64,000 nt of DNA from Sphingomonas cavernae (GCF_003590775.1 NZ_QYUM01000004.1:248001-312000), one strand, 5' to 3'. Shown: positions 1-9,124, counted from the stretch's first letter. Numbers and translations are program-made. The notes: generated by a model from the letters alone, not told the origin.

Positions 1-21
1 GGAGGGGAGTGAGAAAAACGA

Positions 22-282
22 ATGGCAAGCCTCCACTTCGAACTCGTCACCCCCGAAAAGCTCGTCCGCTCGGAGGAAGTCCACATGGTGGTCGTCCCCG
101 GCACCGAGGGCGAATTCGGCGTGCTCGCCGGCCACGCGCCCTTCATGTCGACGATCAAGGACGGCGATCTCGCGATCTATAAGAGTGAGAATGCCGAGCC
201 GGTAAAGATCCGCATCGAGGGCGGCTTTGCCGAGGTCAACGAAAAGGGCCTGACGGTGCTGGCGGAGAAGGCGGAAGTCTGA
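22..282 (+). CDS. atpC: ATP synthase F1 epsilon subunit
   Basis: The 86-residue protein is the epsilon subunit of the F1 head of ATP synthase, which forms part of the central stalk and regulates ATP hydrolysis. The N-terminal beta-sandwich pattern is clear ([12 protein letters not shown] near residue 4, then [21 protein letters not shown] near 23-43). It lacks the long C-terminal helical domain, which is the usual short form in alphaproteobacteria. A strong GGAGGGGAG ribosome site sits just ahead of the ATG. It should be the last gene of the atpAGDC operon, which would lie to the left of the window, and a terminator follows. Confidence 0.95.
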   Translation: MASLHFELVTPEKLVRSEEVHMVVVPGTEGEFGVLAGHAPFMSTIKDGDLAIYKSENAEPVKIRIEGGFAEVNEKGLTVLAEKAEV

Positions 283-306
283 TCGCCTCCCAATGCGCTT
301 TTGAAG

Positions 307-332
307 GGGCGGTGCGAAAGCGCCGCCCTTTT
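307..332 (+). terminator. Rho-independent terminator of the atp operon
   Basis: A 9-bp GC-rich stem (GGGCGGTGC with GCGCCGCCC, one G-T pair) closed by a GAAA loop is followed by TTTT. It lies 25 bases after the atpC stop and ends the ATP synthase operon. Confidence 0.9.
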
Positions 333-390
333 CTGTTTCAGCACCAGCCCGAAACTAAAGCATCGAGCGTAAAATGTGCATCATGATGCC

Positions 391-500
391 GCTCATCCTG
401 AGGAGCCGTTGAGCGAAGCCGAAACGGCGTCTCGAAGGACGCACTGAGCTGATCCTTCGAGACGGGTCTTCGCCAAGCTCAGCCCCTCCTCAGGATGAGC
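391..500. repeat. Long imperfect palindrome (REP-like intergenic repeat)
   Basis: The outer arms are GCTCATCCTGAGGAG (391-405) and its exact complement (486-500). An inner pair, GTCTCGAAGGA (429-439) and TCCTTCGAGAC (453-463), nests inside. The composition matches the palindromic dispersed repeats that are common between genes in sphingomonads and relatives (from memory). No gene lies in 333-536. Confidence 0.8.
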
Positions 501-536
501 GGTTCTGATTTACGCTGGATGCCATAGAAAAACATC

Positions 537-566
537 GTGTCATTCCCGCTTTCGCGGGAATGACAC
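537..566. repeat. Hairpin repeat with CCCGCTTTCGCGGG core
   Basis: A perfect 13-bp stem (GTGTCATTCCCGC with GCGGGAATGACAC) is closed by a TTTC loop. It could terminate the reverse-strand gene that ends at 579 or act as a dispersed repeat. Its 14-bp core differs by one base from the 14-bp target duplicated around the casposon at 8096 and 20361. Confidence 0.8.
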
Positions 567-578
567 CGAGGGGGAGAT

Positions 579-1031
579 CTACTTCCGCTTATACTCCCAG
601 CGCACCGCCCTGCTGCCGTCGGCCATTGCGATTTCACCGATCAGCAGATCGCCCTCGCGCCAGTAGCGGACGCGCTGGGGATAGTCGTTCTCGCGGTTGT
701 GGAAGGTGACGCCGGACGTCGCATCCGCACGCCACGCAAAGGGAGTCCGCTTCACGCCATTGGGCGACGCCCAGAAGGTCATACCGTCGCCCGACGGAGC
801 GGCGATGATCTGCATTGCCTCCCACAGGTCCACACTCTCGCCCTTGCCGCTCCGGCTGCTCCCCAGCATCATGCCGCCCCGCGCGCCCGTCCAGCATTCC
901 TCGGTCCAGCGATCACCGGCATTCTGCTCCCAGCAGCCGGCCATCCAGCCCGGCAAGGCGGGCTCCTTTTCCGCCGCGCCCATCAACATCGTCGACGCAG
1001 CCACCGCGATCAGAAAATGTCGCACCGCCAT
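579..1031 (-). CDS. DUF6265 family exported protein
   Basis: The 150-residue protein has a signal peptide (MAVRHFLIAVAASTMLMGAA). The rest fits DUF6265: a GCWE motif, ECWTGARGGMMLGSSR near residue 45, and NDYPQRVRYWREGDLL near 115. The function of the family is unknown; the fold is probably a small extracytoplasmic beta barrel. The ATG at 1031 is preferred because GAGGAAGGA lies at the right spacing, whereas the upstream in-frame start at 1070 has no ribosome site. It is a single gene, divergent from cpaF. Confidence 0.75.
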   Translation of the reverse strand: MAVRHFLIAVAASTMLMGAAEKEPALPGWMAGCWEQNAGDRWTEECWTGARGGMMLGSSRSGKGESVDLWEAMQIIAAPSGDGMTFWASPNGVKRTPFAWRADATSGVTFHNRENDYPQRVRYWREGDLLIGEIAMADGSRAVRWEYKRK

Positions 1032-1172
1032 TTGACCATCCTTCCTCAATCCTGCGCGCTTTTGACACATCGGCTCGAGAATCGCCGAAATTAGGCAATT
1101 GTCAAAGTTTCCGCCCTATTCACCTTTTCCATCAATGCCCGTTGGGGGCCGGACAAGGGATTGCAGGCAGGC

Positions 1173-2699
1173 ATGAGCGCATTCGGAAAACGGGGTGGAA
1201 TCGGTGGCGGCGCGAACAGTCGGCCGTCCTTCGGTGTGGCGCGCCCGATGCAGGGCGGCGGCATTCCGCCCAAGGGACCAAGCGAACCACTCGGCGGCGC
1301 GCAATTTCCGCCACTCGATCCCGGCGCGATCGCGTCCGAAGACATGGCGGCATCGCCGGTAACCCAAAGCGATGCGATGAACCGGCTCGACAGCCGCATG
1401 AACGACGTTCACACGCATTCGAGCAAGGTCGAAGGCTTCGAGGCCTCGGTCCACAAGATCAAGGAACAGGTGCTGCCGCGCCTGCTCGAACGCGTCGACC
1501 CCGAGGCGGCCGCCACGCTCAACAAGGACGAGCTGGCCGAGGAATTTCGTCCGATCATCGGCGAGGTGCTCGCCGAACTGAAGCTGACGCTCAACCGCCG
1601 CGAACAGTTCGCACTCGAAAAGGTGCTCGTCGACGAATTGCTGGGCCTCGGGCCACTCGAAGAGCTGCTCTCCGATCCCAACATTTCCGACATCATGGTC
1701 AACGGTCCCGAGCAGACTTACATCGAACGCAAGGGCAAGCTCGAGATCGCGCAGATCCAGTTCCGCGACGAGGAGCATCTGCTCCAGATCGCGCAGCGCA
1801 TCTGCAACTCGGTCGGCCGCCGCGTCGACCAGACCACCCCGCTTGCCGACGCCCGCCTGAAGGACGGCAGCCGCGTTAACGTGATCGTGCCGCCGCTGTC
1901 CTTGCGCGGCACCGCGATCTCGATTCGTAAGTTTTCGGACAAGCCGATCACGCTCGACATGATGGCGGGCTTCGGATCGATGAGCCCCAAGATGGCGACC
2001 GCGCTCAAGATCGCGGGCGCCTGCCGCTTCAACATCGTCATCTCCGGCGGCACCGGCTCGGGCAAGACGACGATGCTCAACGCGCTGTCCAAGATGATCG
2101 ACCCCGGCGAACGCGTGCTGACGATCGAGGACGCCGCAGAACTTCGCCTGCAGCAGCCGCACTGGCTGCCGCTCGAAACCCGCCCCGCGAACCTTGAAGG
2201 TCAGGGCGCGATCAGCATCCGCGATCTGGTGATCAACGCGCTGCGTATGCGTCCCGATCGCATCATCCTCGGCGAAATTCGCGGCAGCGAGTGCTTCGAC
2301 ATGCTCGCCGCCATGAACACCGGTCACGATGGCTCGATGTGTACGCTTCACTCCAACTCCCCACGCGAAGCACTGGCGCGTATGGAGAACATGGTGATGA
2401 TGTCGGACATCAAGGTGCCCAAGGAAGCGATCTCGCGTCAGATCGCGGACTCGGTCGACCTCATCGTCCAGGTGAAGCGCCTGCGCGACGGTTCGCGCCG
2501 TACCACCAACATCACCGAGGTGATCGGGATGGAAGGCGACGTGATCGTCACGCAGGAACTCTTCAAGTTCGAATATCTCGACGAGAGCCCCGACGGGAAG
2601 ATCATCGGCGAATATCGCGCAATGGGCCTGCGCCCTTACACGCTCGAAAAGGCCAAGCAGTTCGGCTTCGACCAGCCCTATCTCGAGGCGTGCCTCTGA
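1173..2699 (+). CDS. cpaF: CpaF/TadA-family secretion ATPase of Flp pili
   Basis: This 508-residue protein is a type II/IV secretion ATPase that powers assembly of Flp (Tad) pili at the inner membrane. Walker A (GGTGSGKT) lies at residues 292-299 with K298. A Walker B-like stretch (RIILGEIRG) and the His-box region ([21 protein letters not shown]) follow. The disordered N-terminus of about 80 residues and the CpaF-type middle ([25 protein letters not shown]) are typical. The ATG at 1173 is chosen; a TTG at 1161 in the same frame touches its ribosome site. No other cpa/tad gene is in the window, so this copy stands apart from any pilus cluster visible here. Confidence 0.92.
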   Translation: MSAFGKRGGIGGGANSRPSFGVARPMQGGGIPPKGPSEPLGGAQFPPLDPGAIASEDMAASPVTQSDAMNRLDSRMNDVHTHSSKVEGFEASVHKIKEQVLPRLLERVDPEAAATLNKDELAEEFRPIIGEVLAELKLTLNRREQFALEKVLVDELLGLGPLEELLSDPNISDIMVNGPEQTYIERKGKLEIAQIQFRDEEHLLQIAQRICNSVGRRVDQTTPLADARLKDGSRVNVIVPPLSLRGTAISIRKFSDKPITLDMMAGFGSMSPKMATALKIAGACRFNIVISGGTGSGKTTMLNALSKMIDPGERVLTIEDAAELRLQQPHWLPLETRPANLEGQGAISIRDLVINALRMRPDRIILGEIRGSECFDMLAAMNTGHDGSMCTLHSNSPREALARMENMVMMSDIKVPKEAISRQIADSVDLIVQVKRLRDGSRRTTNITEVIGMEGDVIVTQELFKFEYLDESPDGKIIGEYRAMGLRPYTLEKAKQFGFDQPYLEACL

Positions 2700-2706
2700 T
2701 CGTCGT

Positions 2707-3447
2707 TCAGCGCGCGGGACTGACCACGCGCTGTTCGATCACCTGATCGAGCGTCCAGCGGATCGAGGATGCGTCCGCGGGCGGATTGTCGACCTTCTCC
2801 TCGATGATCCGCAGCCGGTATTCGATTCCCGGCTCGGGCTCGAAATCACCGATCGGGCCATAGTGAAGCTGCCAGCGATCGGTTTCTTTCTCGCGTATCT
2901 GAAGGCAGGTCATCGGAGCCACGCCTGTGCACGGCCTGGTTTCGGCCGAAACATAGATGAACTTGCGCGGCGCACTGGCCGCGGGTTTGTAAGCCGCCTG
3001 ATAGGTCAGCGTGACGCCGTTCGCGCTGTTGAGGATCAGCCTGTCGCCGCTCAGACTGAAGCCCGTCACCGCGCTCAGCGCATCGACATAGGCCCGCTCC
3101 ATCGTCATTGCGGGCTCCGGGCACGCCATCATCGTCGAGGCCATCGTCCCGCGCCCCGCGCCCATCTTCAGCGAACTGCCCTCGGCCTGGTAGCCGCCCA
3201 TCACACGGTTGCACATGGTCGAGCTGGAAAAGCGGTGATTTGCAGGATCGAAGTCGAGCCGCAACCTTTTGCCCCCGGGCGCCGTCTTGCCCGTCCATTC
3301 GACAAGGTCCCAGTGGCTTGCGCCGAGCGCTGCGGCGGCGTCGGGCTGGCTCATGGTCGCGGGCCCTCCATTGGCCGGCTGGGCGCAGCCGGCGAGCAGC
3401 GCTGCAAGGCCGCCGAGTATCAGGCCGGTGGCGCGATTGATCTTCAT
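2707..3447 (-). CDS. META plus DUF4377 domain lipoprotein
   Basis: The 246-residue protein starts with a lipoprotein signal (LGGLAALLAGC, lipid-modified Cys near residue 21). Residues about 40-145 form a META/HslJ-like domain (WDLVEWTGK, FSSSTMCNRVMGGYQ, STMMACPEPAMTMERAYVDALS). The C-terminal part (FIYVSAETRPCTGVAPMTCLQIRE, GIEYRLRIIEEKV) matches DUF4377. META domain proteins are linked to heat and envelope stress, but this one has no assigned function. The ATG at 3447 has an AAGGAG site. It converges on cpaF with only 7 bases between the stops. Confidence 0.8.
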   Translation of the reverse strand: MKINRATGLILGGLAALLAGCAQPANGGPATMSQPDAAAALGASHWDLVEWTGKTAPGGKRLRLDFDPANHRFSSSTMCNRVMGGYQAEGSSLKMGAGRGTMASTMMACPEPAMTMERAYVDALSAVTGFSLSGDRLILNSANGVTLTYQAAYKPAASAPRKFIYVSAETRPCTGVAPMTCLQIREKETDRWQLHYGPIGDFEPEPGIEYRLRIIEEKVDNPPADASSIRWTLDQVIEQRVVSPAR

Positions 3448-3514
3448 CGGTTTACTCCTTCTACACGTTGAAGACGGTGTTACCGAAATCCAGATTAATC
3501 GCGCCTTTAGCACA

Positions 3515-4594
3515 TCAGCGCAGACCAAACGCCTTCTTGATGTCGTCCCATGCCAGCAGCTTGAAATTTTGCGCCTTTGGCAGGTTGTGCCCGTCCTGCG
3601 CAACGAAAAGGCCGCCGGGATAGTCTGGCCCGAAATCACCGGGGATCAGCTCGATCCCGTCGGTCTCCTCCACGCCGCCAACCTTGCCCGGGGCGATCCG
3701 GAAGCGTCCCACATAGCTGTCGTCTTCCAGACGATAGAGCACATAGGCATTGTCGCCCTGGCTCGAGACGATGAGATAGCCGCCCGTCTCGCCCTCGGTC
3801 GCGATCGCCAGCCCCTCGGCATCGGCGACGAGGTTGCGTCCATCGACGGCCGCGATCCTGGTCGCTTCGGTCGATCCCGCTGGATTGGCGTCGAAACGCC
3901 ACAGGCCGACATCTTCCTCCGCGACATACAGCCGCCCGGTACGCTCATCAGCGACGCAGCCCTCGGACTGCGTGCCCAGCTTCAGCGTGCGGACGATTCG
4001 CCCCCTGGGTGTGGCGCCGGCGACGTCGAGCTCGACCTGATTGATTGTACCGTCCTTGGCCACCATGAAGGCATAGAGCGCCGCCGTGGTGCGATAGAAG
4101 CACACGCCATAGGCCTCCCCCGCCCCCGACGCGACGTTGCCGAGCGGCGCAAGCTGCGCGGTCGCCGGATCGAGCCGGAACAGCGCGATCTGCGAATTGG
4201 CGAGATCGTTGCGGTCACTCGCAGCGACTAGAATGCCCGGCGTCCCCGCGATCGCCACATCGGCGCGCAGATCGACATTGTTGACCGCACCCGCGTCGAT
4301 GAAGAAGCGGTCGGCGCCATCGAGGCCATAAACGTGCAACCCCGCCTTCTTGTCGGTGCCGACGATCAGGCTCGCGCGCGGATCGGCAGCATTGCGCCAG
4401 ATCGCCGGATCGTCCGCCGCGTCGGCATTGGCGGTCGCGACCGCCGCCGTCTCGCCCCGCGCCTGAACCGACACCGCCGGCGTTGCCTTGGCGATCAGTA
4501 TCTCGGTGCTCGGCTCAGTCGCGCATCCGGTGATTGTCACAAAACTGCAAAGTGAAGCAATAAAACTGAAATAATTCTTTCGCGAATAGGTCAC
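3515..4594 (-). CDS. Beta-propeller phytase lipoprotein
   Basis: The 359-residue protein belongs to the alkaline, calcium-dependent beta-propeller phytases, which release phosphate from phytate. It carries the family signature DADDPAIW near residue 60, then LIVGTDKKAGLHVYGLDG, with further blades at SEGCVADERTGRLYVAEE and DAEGLAIATEGETGGYLIVSSQGDN. A lipobox (VTITGC) places it on a membrane facing the periplasm or cell surface. The start is a GTG with AGGGGTG upstream. It is divergent from a TonB-dependent receptor; phytase-receptor pairs are known in proteobacteria, and I infer that the two cooperate to take up phytate products or the metal complex. Confidence 0.9.
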   Translation of the reverse strand: MTYSRKNYFSFIASLCSFVTITGCATEPSTEILIAKATPAVSVQARGETAAVATANADAADDPAIWRNAADPRASLIVGTDKKAGLHVYGLDGADRFFIDAGAVNNVDLRADVAIAGTPGILVAASDRNDLANSQIALFRLDPATAQLAPLGNVASGAGEAYGVCFYRTTAALYAFMVAKDGTINQVELDVAGATPRGRIVRTLKLGTQSEGCVADERTGRLYVAEEDVGLWRFDANPAGSTEATRIAAVDGRNLVADAEGLAIATEGETGGYLIVSSQGDNAYVLYRLEDDSYVGRFRIAPGKVGGVEETDGIELIPGDFGPDYPGGLFVAQDGHNLPKAQNFKLLAWDDIKKAFGLR

Positions 4595-4682
4595 GGTTCA
4601 CCCCTAATGGCCGCTTTCGTCGGTCGAAATACACGGTTTATCTCCGGCGTCAATTTTCTGTTATTTGCGGTTAGGGGCAATA

Positions 4683-6965
4683 ATGAACAAGAAAAAGCTG
4701 CTGCTTCTTGGAAGCGCACTCATTCCTTTGCTTATCGCTGGGCCGGTCATGGCCGAAACGGCTGATTCAGCCGAAAGTGATGAGCAGGTTCGAGCATCGG
4801 ACATTATCGTCAATGGCGCGATCGAGTTCCGCAACCGCACCGAGGACGTGAACCCCGTCCTGTCCTACGACCTCGAATATTTTCAGCGTTTCGAACCCGT
4901 TTCGGTCGGCGAGATGCTCAAGCGCGTGCCCGGTGTCACCTTCACTTCGGATGTGCTCGAATATGACGGCGTTCAGATGCGCGGCCTGCCCCCCGGCTTC
5001 ACCCAGGTTCTGATCAACGGCCGCCGCGCGCCGGGTGGCGAGGCTGACGGCGCCTTTTTCGTCGATCGCCTGCCCGCCGAGCTGGTCGAGCGGATCGAGC
5101 TGGTCCGCGCCCCCCGCGCCGACCAGCCCAGCGATGGCATCGCCGGAACGCTCAACGTCATCACCAAGGAATCAGCCACGTTCGAGGGCGGCTTCATCAA
5201 GGGCGGAATGCTGATCAACGAGGATGGCGGCGTGCGTCCCTCCGGCGCGATCGCCTGGGCGGGCCGCCTCAGCGATTCGACGAGCATCTGGGCGGGCTTC
5301 AACTATCAGGAGCGCCGCAATCCCAAGGAGAAGGTCTCCTACCGTTTCAGCGGCGAGCCGACCACGAGCGACAAGAGCTTCCCCGGCAATCCCGCCACGA
5401 GCAACTACATCACCGATCCGGAATTCGACAATTTCGAAGCGCAGGACGACACCCGCGACGGTACCGACATCTCGGGCAATATTGAGCTCACATCGCAGTT
5501 CGGCGATGGCGGCCAGTTCCGTATCGGCGGCCTGTTCGTCAACACCGACCGCGACGAGGACGAAACCTCGGTGACGCTGGAAGGCGAAGATCTGGACTTC
5601 GACGAGGTCGAGACCCAGCATGAGGACATTGACCAGAAGACCTACGCGATGACCATGGATGCCCGCGTGCCGCTCGGCTTCGCTGAATTGGGCCTCGCAG
5701 CAGGCTGGTCCGGCTTCCGCGAGGATACCGACGTCACCGTCTTCGTGGGCGATAATGCCGATGATTTCACCGATGTCGAACTTGATGACGAGGATTCGAT
5801 CAGCATCAAGGACGACGAGTTTACGGGCACGATCAGCCTCACCTTCGGCAGGGACACGCCGCTTGAAATCAAGCCCGGCCTCGATCTGCTCTCGAAAACG
5901 CGCGATGGCGGCCAGTCAGGCACGTTCCTCGAAAGCGACTTCTCGATCGATGAAAACCGCTACGCCCCTTATGTCCGCGCAACCTTCAAGCCCAGCGACG
6001 AGATCACCGTCGACGCTGGTCTGCGCTACGAGATCACGCGCCGCAACGTGCGTGGCTTGCAGCAGGTAGAGGACGACAATGGCGACGAGATCATTCTTCC
6101 CGTCCGCAACTCCTACAACGATGAGGATCTGAACCCCTCGCTCCACCTCCGCTATGCGCCGAGCGCGAACGATCAGTTCCGCCTTTCGATGGCACGCACG
6201 GTTCGCCGTCCCAACTATGACCTGATCTCGCCCATCCAGGAGTTCGAAACGCCGGGTGATGATGACAGCACCATTGGCAATCCCGAGCTTCGCAACGAAA
6301 AGGCCTGGGGCGTCGATCTCGGCTATGAGCGTCGCCTCGGCGGTAACGGCATCGTCGGCATCAACTTCTTCTACCGCGACATCAAGGATCTGATCGAGCA
6401 TGTCGCGATCGAGGATCTGGGCGATGGCAATCTCTACACGCCGCGCAATATCGGCGATGGCCAGACCTGGGGCATCGAGATCGATTTCTCGGCGCCGCTC
6501 ACCGTCTTCGGCATGCCCGATACCGGGCTTTTCGCGAACTACACCTGGCTGGACAGCGAGACGACCGACCCCTTCACCGGCGAGAAGCGACGCTTCAACA
6601 ATCAGCCGCACCATATCTACAATGCGGGCTTCATCCAGACGGTGCGCAGCGTGGACGCCAGCTTTGGCATGACCATTTCCGGCCGCAGCAAATCGCTTGA
6701 ATCCAATTTCGACGAGACGATATCGCTGCGCTACGATCCCGATCTGGAAGCCTTTGTCGAAAAGCGTTTCGGCAAGAACTTCGTGCTCCGTCTCTCGGCG
6801 CAGAACCTCCTCAATCGTGTGAAGAAAGAGGACTTCCGCAAATATGACGGCGACAGCCTTCAGCAGGTGCTCGACGCGCGCGCAGCGGGCGATCTCGACG
6901 AATATGAGATCGAGCGCGAACGCGCAGGCCGTCTCTTCCAGGTGACGCTGCGCGCGGCGTTCTGA
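4683..6965 (+). CDS. TonB-dependent receptor next to phytase
   Basis: This 760-residue outer-membrane transporter has a signal peptide (MNKKKLLLLGSALIPLLIAGPVMA), a plug domain (about 50-165: SVGEMLKRVPGVTF, ERIELVRAPRADQPSDGIAGTLNVIT) and a C-terminal 22-stranded barrel that ends in a terminal aromatic residue (QVTLRAAF). Acidic loops are abundant (for example near residues 295-320 and 360-380), consistent with calcium or metal-phytate binding, which is inference. The ATG at 4683 has AGGGG 5 bases upstream. The neighbouring divergent phytase suggests phosphate or inositol-phosphate acquisition. The 88-bp gap between the two starts must hold both promoters. Confidence 0.9.
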   Translation: MNKKKLLLLGSALIPLLIAGPVMAETADSAESDEQVRASDIIVNGAIEFRNRTEDVNPVLSYDLEYFQRFEPVSVGEMLKRVPGVTFTSDVLEYDGVQMRGLPPGFTQVLINGRRAPGGEADGAFFVDRLPAELVERIELVRAPRADQPSDGIAGTLNVITKESATFEGGFIKGGMLINEDGGVRPSGAIAWAGRLSDSTSIWAGFNYQERRNPKEKVSYRFSGEPTTSDKSFPGNPATSNYITDPEFDNFEAQDDTRDGTDISGNIELTSQFGDGGQFRIGGLFVNTDRDEDETSVTLEGEDLDFDEVETQHEDIDQKTYAMTMDARVPLGFAELGLAAGWSGFREDTDVTVFVGDNADDFTDVELDDEDSISIKDDEFTGTISLTFGRDTPLEIKPGLDLLSKTRDGGQSGTFLESDFSIDENRYAPYVRATFKPSDEITVDAGLRYEITRRNVRGLQQVEDDNGDEIILPVRNSYNDEDLNPSLHLRYAPSANDQFRLSMARTVRRPNYDLISPIQEFETPGDDDSTIGNPELRNEKAWGVDLGYERRLGGNGIVGINFFYRDIKDLIEHVAIEDLGDGNLYTPRNIGDGQTWGIEIDFSAPLTVFGMPDTGLFANYTWLDSETTDPFTGEKRRFNNQPHHIYNAGFIQTVRSVDASFGMTISGRSKSLESNFDETISLRYDPDLEAFVEKRFGKNFVLRLSAQNLLNRVKKEDFRKYDGDSLQQVLDARAAGDLDEYEIERERAGRLFQVTLRAAF

Positions 6966-7008
6966 CGCGCCTTGGTCCGGCTGCGGTTCATTGACCGCTG
7001 CCGGACAC

Positions 7009-7200
7009 CTATTGATGCAGCTTGAGCGCCACGGCGGTCAGCACGAGCGCGGCCATCACTGAAAACAGCGTGATCAGCGTCCAGGGCATGAAGCCTACCT
7101 TGTCGAGATCCTTGCGGTTCTGGCGCTTCCTGTCGGCAAAGTTGGCAAAGGCGGTCAATGCGACGAACGCGCCAACAAATCCCCAAAGCTGCACTTGCAT
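7009..7200 (-). CDS. Small two-span membrane protein
   Basis: The 63-residue hypothetical protein has two hydrophobic helices (about residues 4-20 and 40-60) separated by a basic loop (ADRKRQNRKDLDK), which would face the cytoplasm. The ATG at 7200 is preceded by GGAAAGGG at good spacing; a much longer upstream extension in the same frame has no ribosome site and runs through the divergent gene. It resembles no family I can name. It shares a 53-bp divergent promoter region with the methyltransferase-like gene. Confidence 0.6.
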   Translation of the reverse strand: MQVQLWGFVGAFVALTAFANFADRKRQNRKDLDKVGFMPWTLITLFSVMAALVLTAVALKLHQ

Positions 7201-7253
7201 GACCCTTTCCGCGCCGTCACTATTCCGCGTCTTCAAATAGGAGAGGAGTTTCG

Positions 7254-8075
7254 ATGCGCCAGTACCTTGTGGCCTCCGCCGCGCTGTTTTTTGCGAGCAC
7301 GCCGCTCGCCGCGCAGACCGACCATTCGGCGCACGCGGGCCATGCCGCAGCGCCCTCGACCGAGCTTGCTGCCGCGATCGCTGCGCCCAATCGCAGCGAC
7401 GCCAACAAGGCCCGCGACAAATATCGCCACCCCGCCGAAACACTCGCCTTTTTCGGCGTGAAGCCAACCGATACCGTGGTCGAGGTCAGCCCCGGCGGCG
7501 GTGGCTGGTATACCGAGATTCTCGCGCCCTATCTCGCAAAGGGCGGCACGCTCTATCTCGCCCAGCCCGAAGGCAGGTATCTCACTTCGTTGAAAGCCAA
7601 GGTCGCGGGCGACCCCGCAACCTATGGCAAGGCCAAATGGGCCGATTTCCCGATGACCGCGGCAACCGTGCCCGATGGCAGCGCGGATGTGTTGCTAACC
7701 TTCCGCAACGTCCATAACTGGATCATGGACAAGGATCCGACGCTCGCCGAGCGCGCCTTTGCCAGCTTCTTCCGCACATTGAAGCCAGGCGGCGTTCTGG
7801 GCGTGGTCGACCACCGCCTCCCCGAAAGCAGCGACAGTGCGCTCGAAAAATCGAGCGGCTACACCAAGCGCAGCACGATCGTGGCGCTCGCGCAAAAGGC
7901 GGGCTTCAAGCTCGCCGGTGAATCGGAGATCAACGCCAATCCCAAGGACAAGGCCGACGGCAAGGTCTGGCGGCTGCCTCCCACGCTCGGCGAAGGCGAC
8001 GCCAATCGCGAAACCTATGTCGCGATCGGCGAAAGCGACCGGATGACGCTCAAGTTCGTCAAGCCCGCAAAATAG
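7254..8075 (+). CDS. Exported class I methyltransferase-like protein
   Basis: The 273-residue protein has a signal peptide (MRQYLVASAALFFASTPLAAQ) and then a methyltransferase fold: motif I-like VVEVSPGGGGWYTEILAPYL near residues 78-97, and a motif resembling the post-I and IV blocks (SADVLLTFRNVHNW). Similar proteins are annotated as SAM-dependent methyltransferases. An exported protein would not meet SAM outside the cytoplasm, so the domain may have another role. A GAGAGGAG ribosome site precedes the ATG. The gene originally shared a hairpin terminator with ligD, now split by the casposon. Confidence 0.75.
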   Translation: MRQYLVASAALFFASTPLAAQTDHSAHAGHAAAPSTELAAAIAAPNRSDANKARDKYRHPAETLAFFGVKPTDTVVEVSPGGGGWYTEILAPYLAKGGTLYLAQPEGRYLTSLKAKVAGDPATYGKAKWADFPMTAATVPDGSADVLLTFRNVHNWIMDKDPTLAERAFASFFRTLKPGGVLGVVDHRLPESSDSALEKSSGYTKRSTIVALAQKAGFKLAGESEINANPKDKADGKVWRLPPTLGEGDANRETYVAIGESDRMTLKFVKPAK

Positions 8076-8095
8076 CGCACTCCCCTTAGCCCTCT

Positions 8096-8109
8096 CCCGC
8101 CTTCGCGGG
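8096..8109. repeat. Target site duplication, left copy (14 bp)
   Basis: CCCGCCTTCGCGGG is an exact copy of 20361-20374. The bases outside differ on the two sides (T before and G after here; C before and A after at the right copy), which fixes the duplication at exactly 14 bp, the size reported for casposon integration. The duplicated sequence is itself the core of a hairpin. Confidence 0.93.
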
Positions 8110-8157
8110 GGGGTATAGTGATAGCGCTTTGAATGCACACATATGACCACAACTGCA
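8110..8157 (+). repeat. Left terminal inverted repeat of the casposon
   Basis: It begins GGGGTATAGTGATAG and, at positions 35-42 from the tip, carries TGACCACA followed by ACTGCA. The right end has the same two blocks at the same distances. Over 48 bp the ends match at 30 positions: 14 of 15 in the tip, 8 of 8 in the inner block, and few in the 19-bp spacer. This pattern points to two protein-binding sites with an unconstrained spacer. Confidence 0.9.
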
Positions 8158-8227
8158 CGGATGGATACCGCAAGGTAGCTATGTGATGATCGACGGTTTT
8201 GTGAGCGACACACTCTATAGCAGGGAT

Positions 8228-9124
8228 TTAAGCTGCCTTTTGCCAGTCTGTAATCTTTTGAAACTCTGACAAAATATCGCGGTGATGTTGAGCGAGATGG
8301 CGCACAACAGCTACATTTTCGAGCAAATTTCCGACATAGCCAACCGCTATAGAAAGATCAAAATTGTCGACACCATAAATTTTAACAATTGCATTGAACT
8401 CACGGCCAACAATTTCTGACTCTCTCTCCATCAATTCTATTTGCTCCTTACTGACACCAACCCGCTTGCGGGGCTTCCGGCCTTCCACGAATTCATCTTG
8501 TGGCGTTGCCGCCACCATAGATCTTACGTAACCGACCGAGTAACGGTTCATGGTTATCATGGCTTGAGCCACTGCTATTTGTCGCAAGGGCTTAAGGCGT
8601 CGCAGTTCGCTGAAAGCATTCACCGGGACGTGACGGTCCCGCAGCAATTCCGCGACCTCCGGACAAATGCCCACCAGTAGGTTACGCTTAAGCCTGATAT
8701 TTTGGATATCGACGTTGAGCGCACGAGCCAGACGCTCCTCGGGCACGCCTTTTTTAATGACGTTTAGAATCATCTTATGTTCCTGAATCGTGGCGATCCG
8801 GCTGATGCGCTTATTGTATGTGAAAGCCTCGTCATCGATAGCTACGAGACACACCACCTCATTCTCACCGCGTTCGCGCAGGATATCGACCCGCAAATGT
8901 CCGTCCAGAAGGTGAAATTTGTCGCGCTGGTCCGCATCCCGAGCGACAGCAGGTGGCTCGATAATGCCAACTTCTGCAATTGAAGCGGCAATCTGACCAT
9001 ACTTCACAGATTTTCTCGTGGTTTCCGATATCTGTCGAAGTGGGACAATCGCATCAATTGGAATTCTGAGGCTGGTTTCCTCAAAGCCGATTTTGACTGG
9101 GATGTATGGACGGCGAATGCTCAT
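8228..9124 (-). CDS. ParB/RepB-like protein of the recombinase module
   Basis: The 298-residue protein has an N-terminal ParB/Srx-type domain (IPIDAIVPLRQIS, SIAEVGIIEPPAVARD, FHLLDGHLRVDILRERGENEVVCLV near residues 20-95), a central helix-turn-helix region (VPEERLARALNVDIQNIRLKRNLL), and a C-terminal part like the RepB plasmid-partition family. Its exact role is unknown; such proteins bind DNA and some have CTPase or nuclease activity. It overlaps the upstream ParB-like gene by 4 bp (ATGA), so the two are translationally coupled. It is the last gene of the leftward operon, and the left end of the element starts about 70 bp beyond its stop. Confidence 0.8.
   Translation of the reverse strand: MSIRRPYIPVKIGFEETSLRIPIDAIVPLRQISETTRKSVKYGQIAASIAEVGIIEPPAVARDADQRDKFHLLDGHLRVDILRERGENEVVCLVAIDDEAFTYNKRISRIATIQEHKMILNVIKKGVPEERLARALNVDIQNIRLKRNLLVGICPEVAELLRDRHVPVNAFSELRRLKPLRQIAVAQAMITMNRYSVGYVRSMVAATPQDEFVEGRKPRKRVGVSKEQIELMERESEIVGREFNAIVKIYGVDNFDLSIAVGYVGNLLENVAVVRHLAQHHRDILSEFQKITDWQKAA

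Noticed and set aside
391-500. Small RNA or riboswitch in the gap after atpC
   Set aside because: The palindrome fits a dispersed chromosomal repeat, and no promoter or known riboswitch core is seen.
1116-2351. A 411-residue reverse-strand frame across cpaF
   Set aside because: It is the mirror of cpaF codons, has no ribosome site and shows no recognisable domain.
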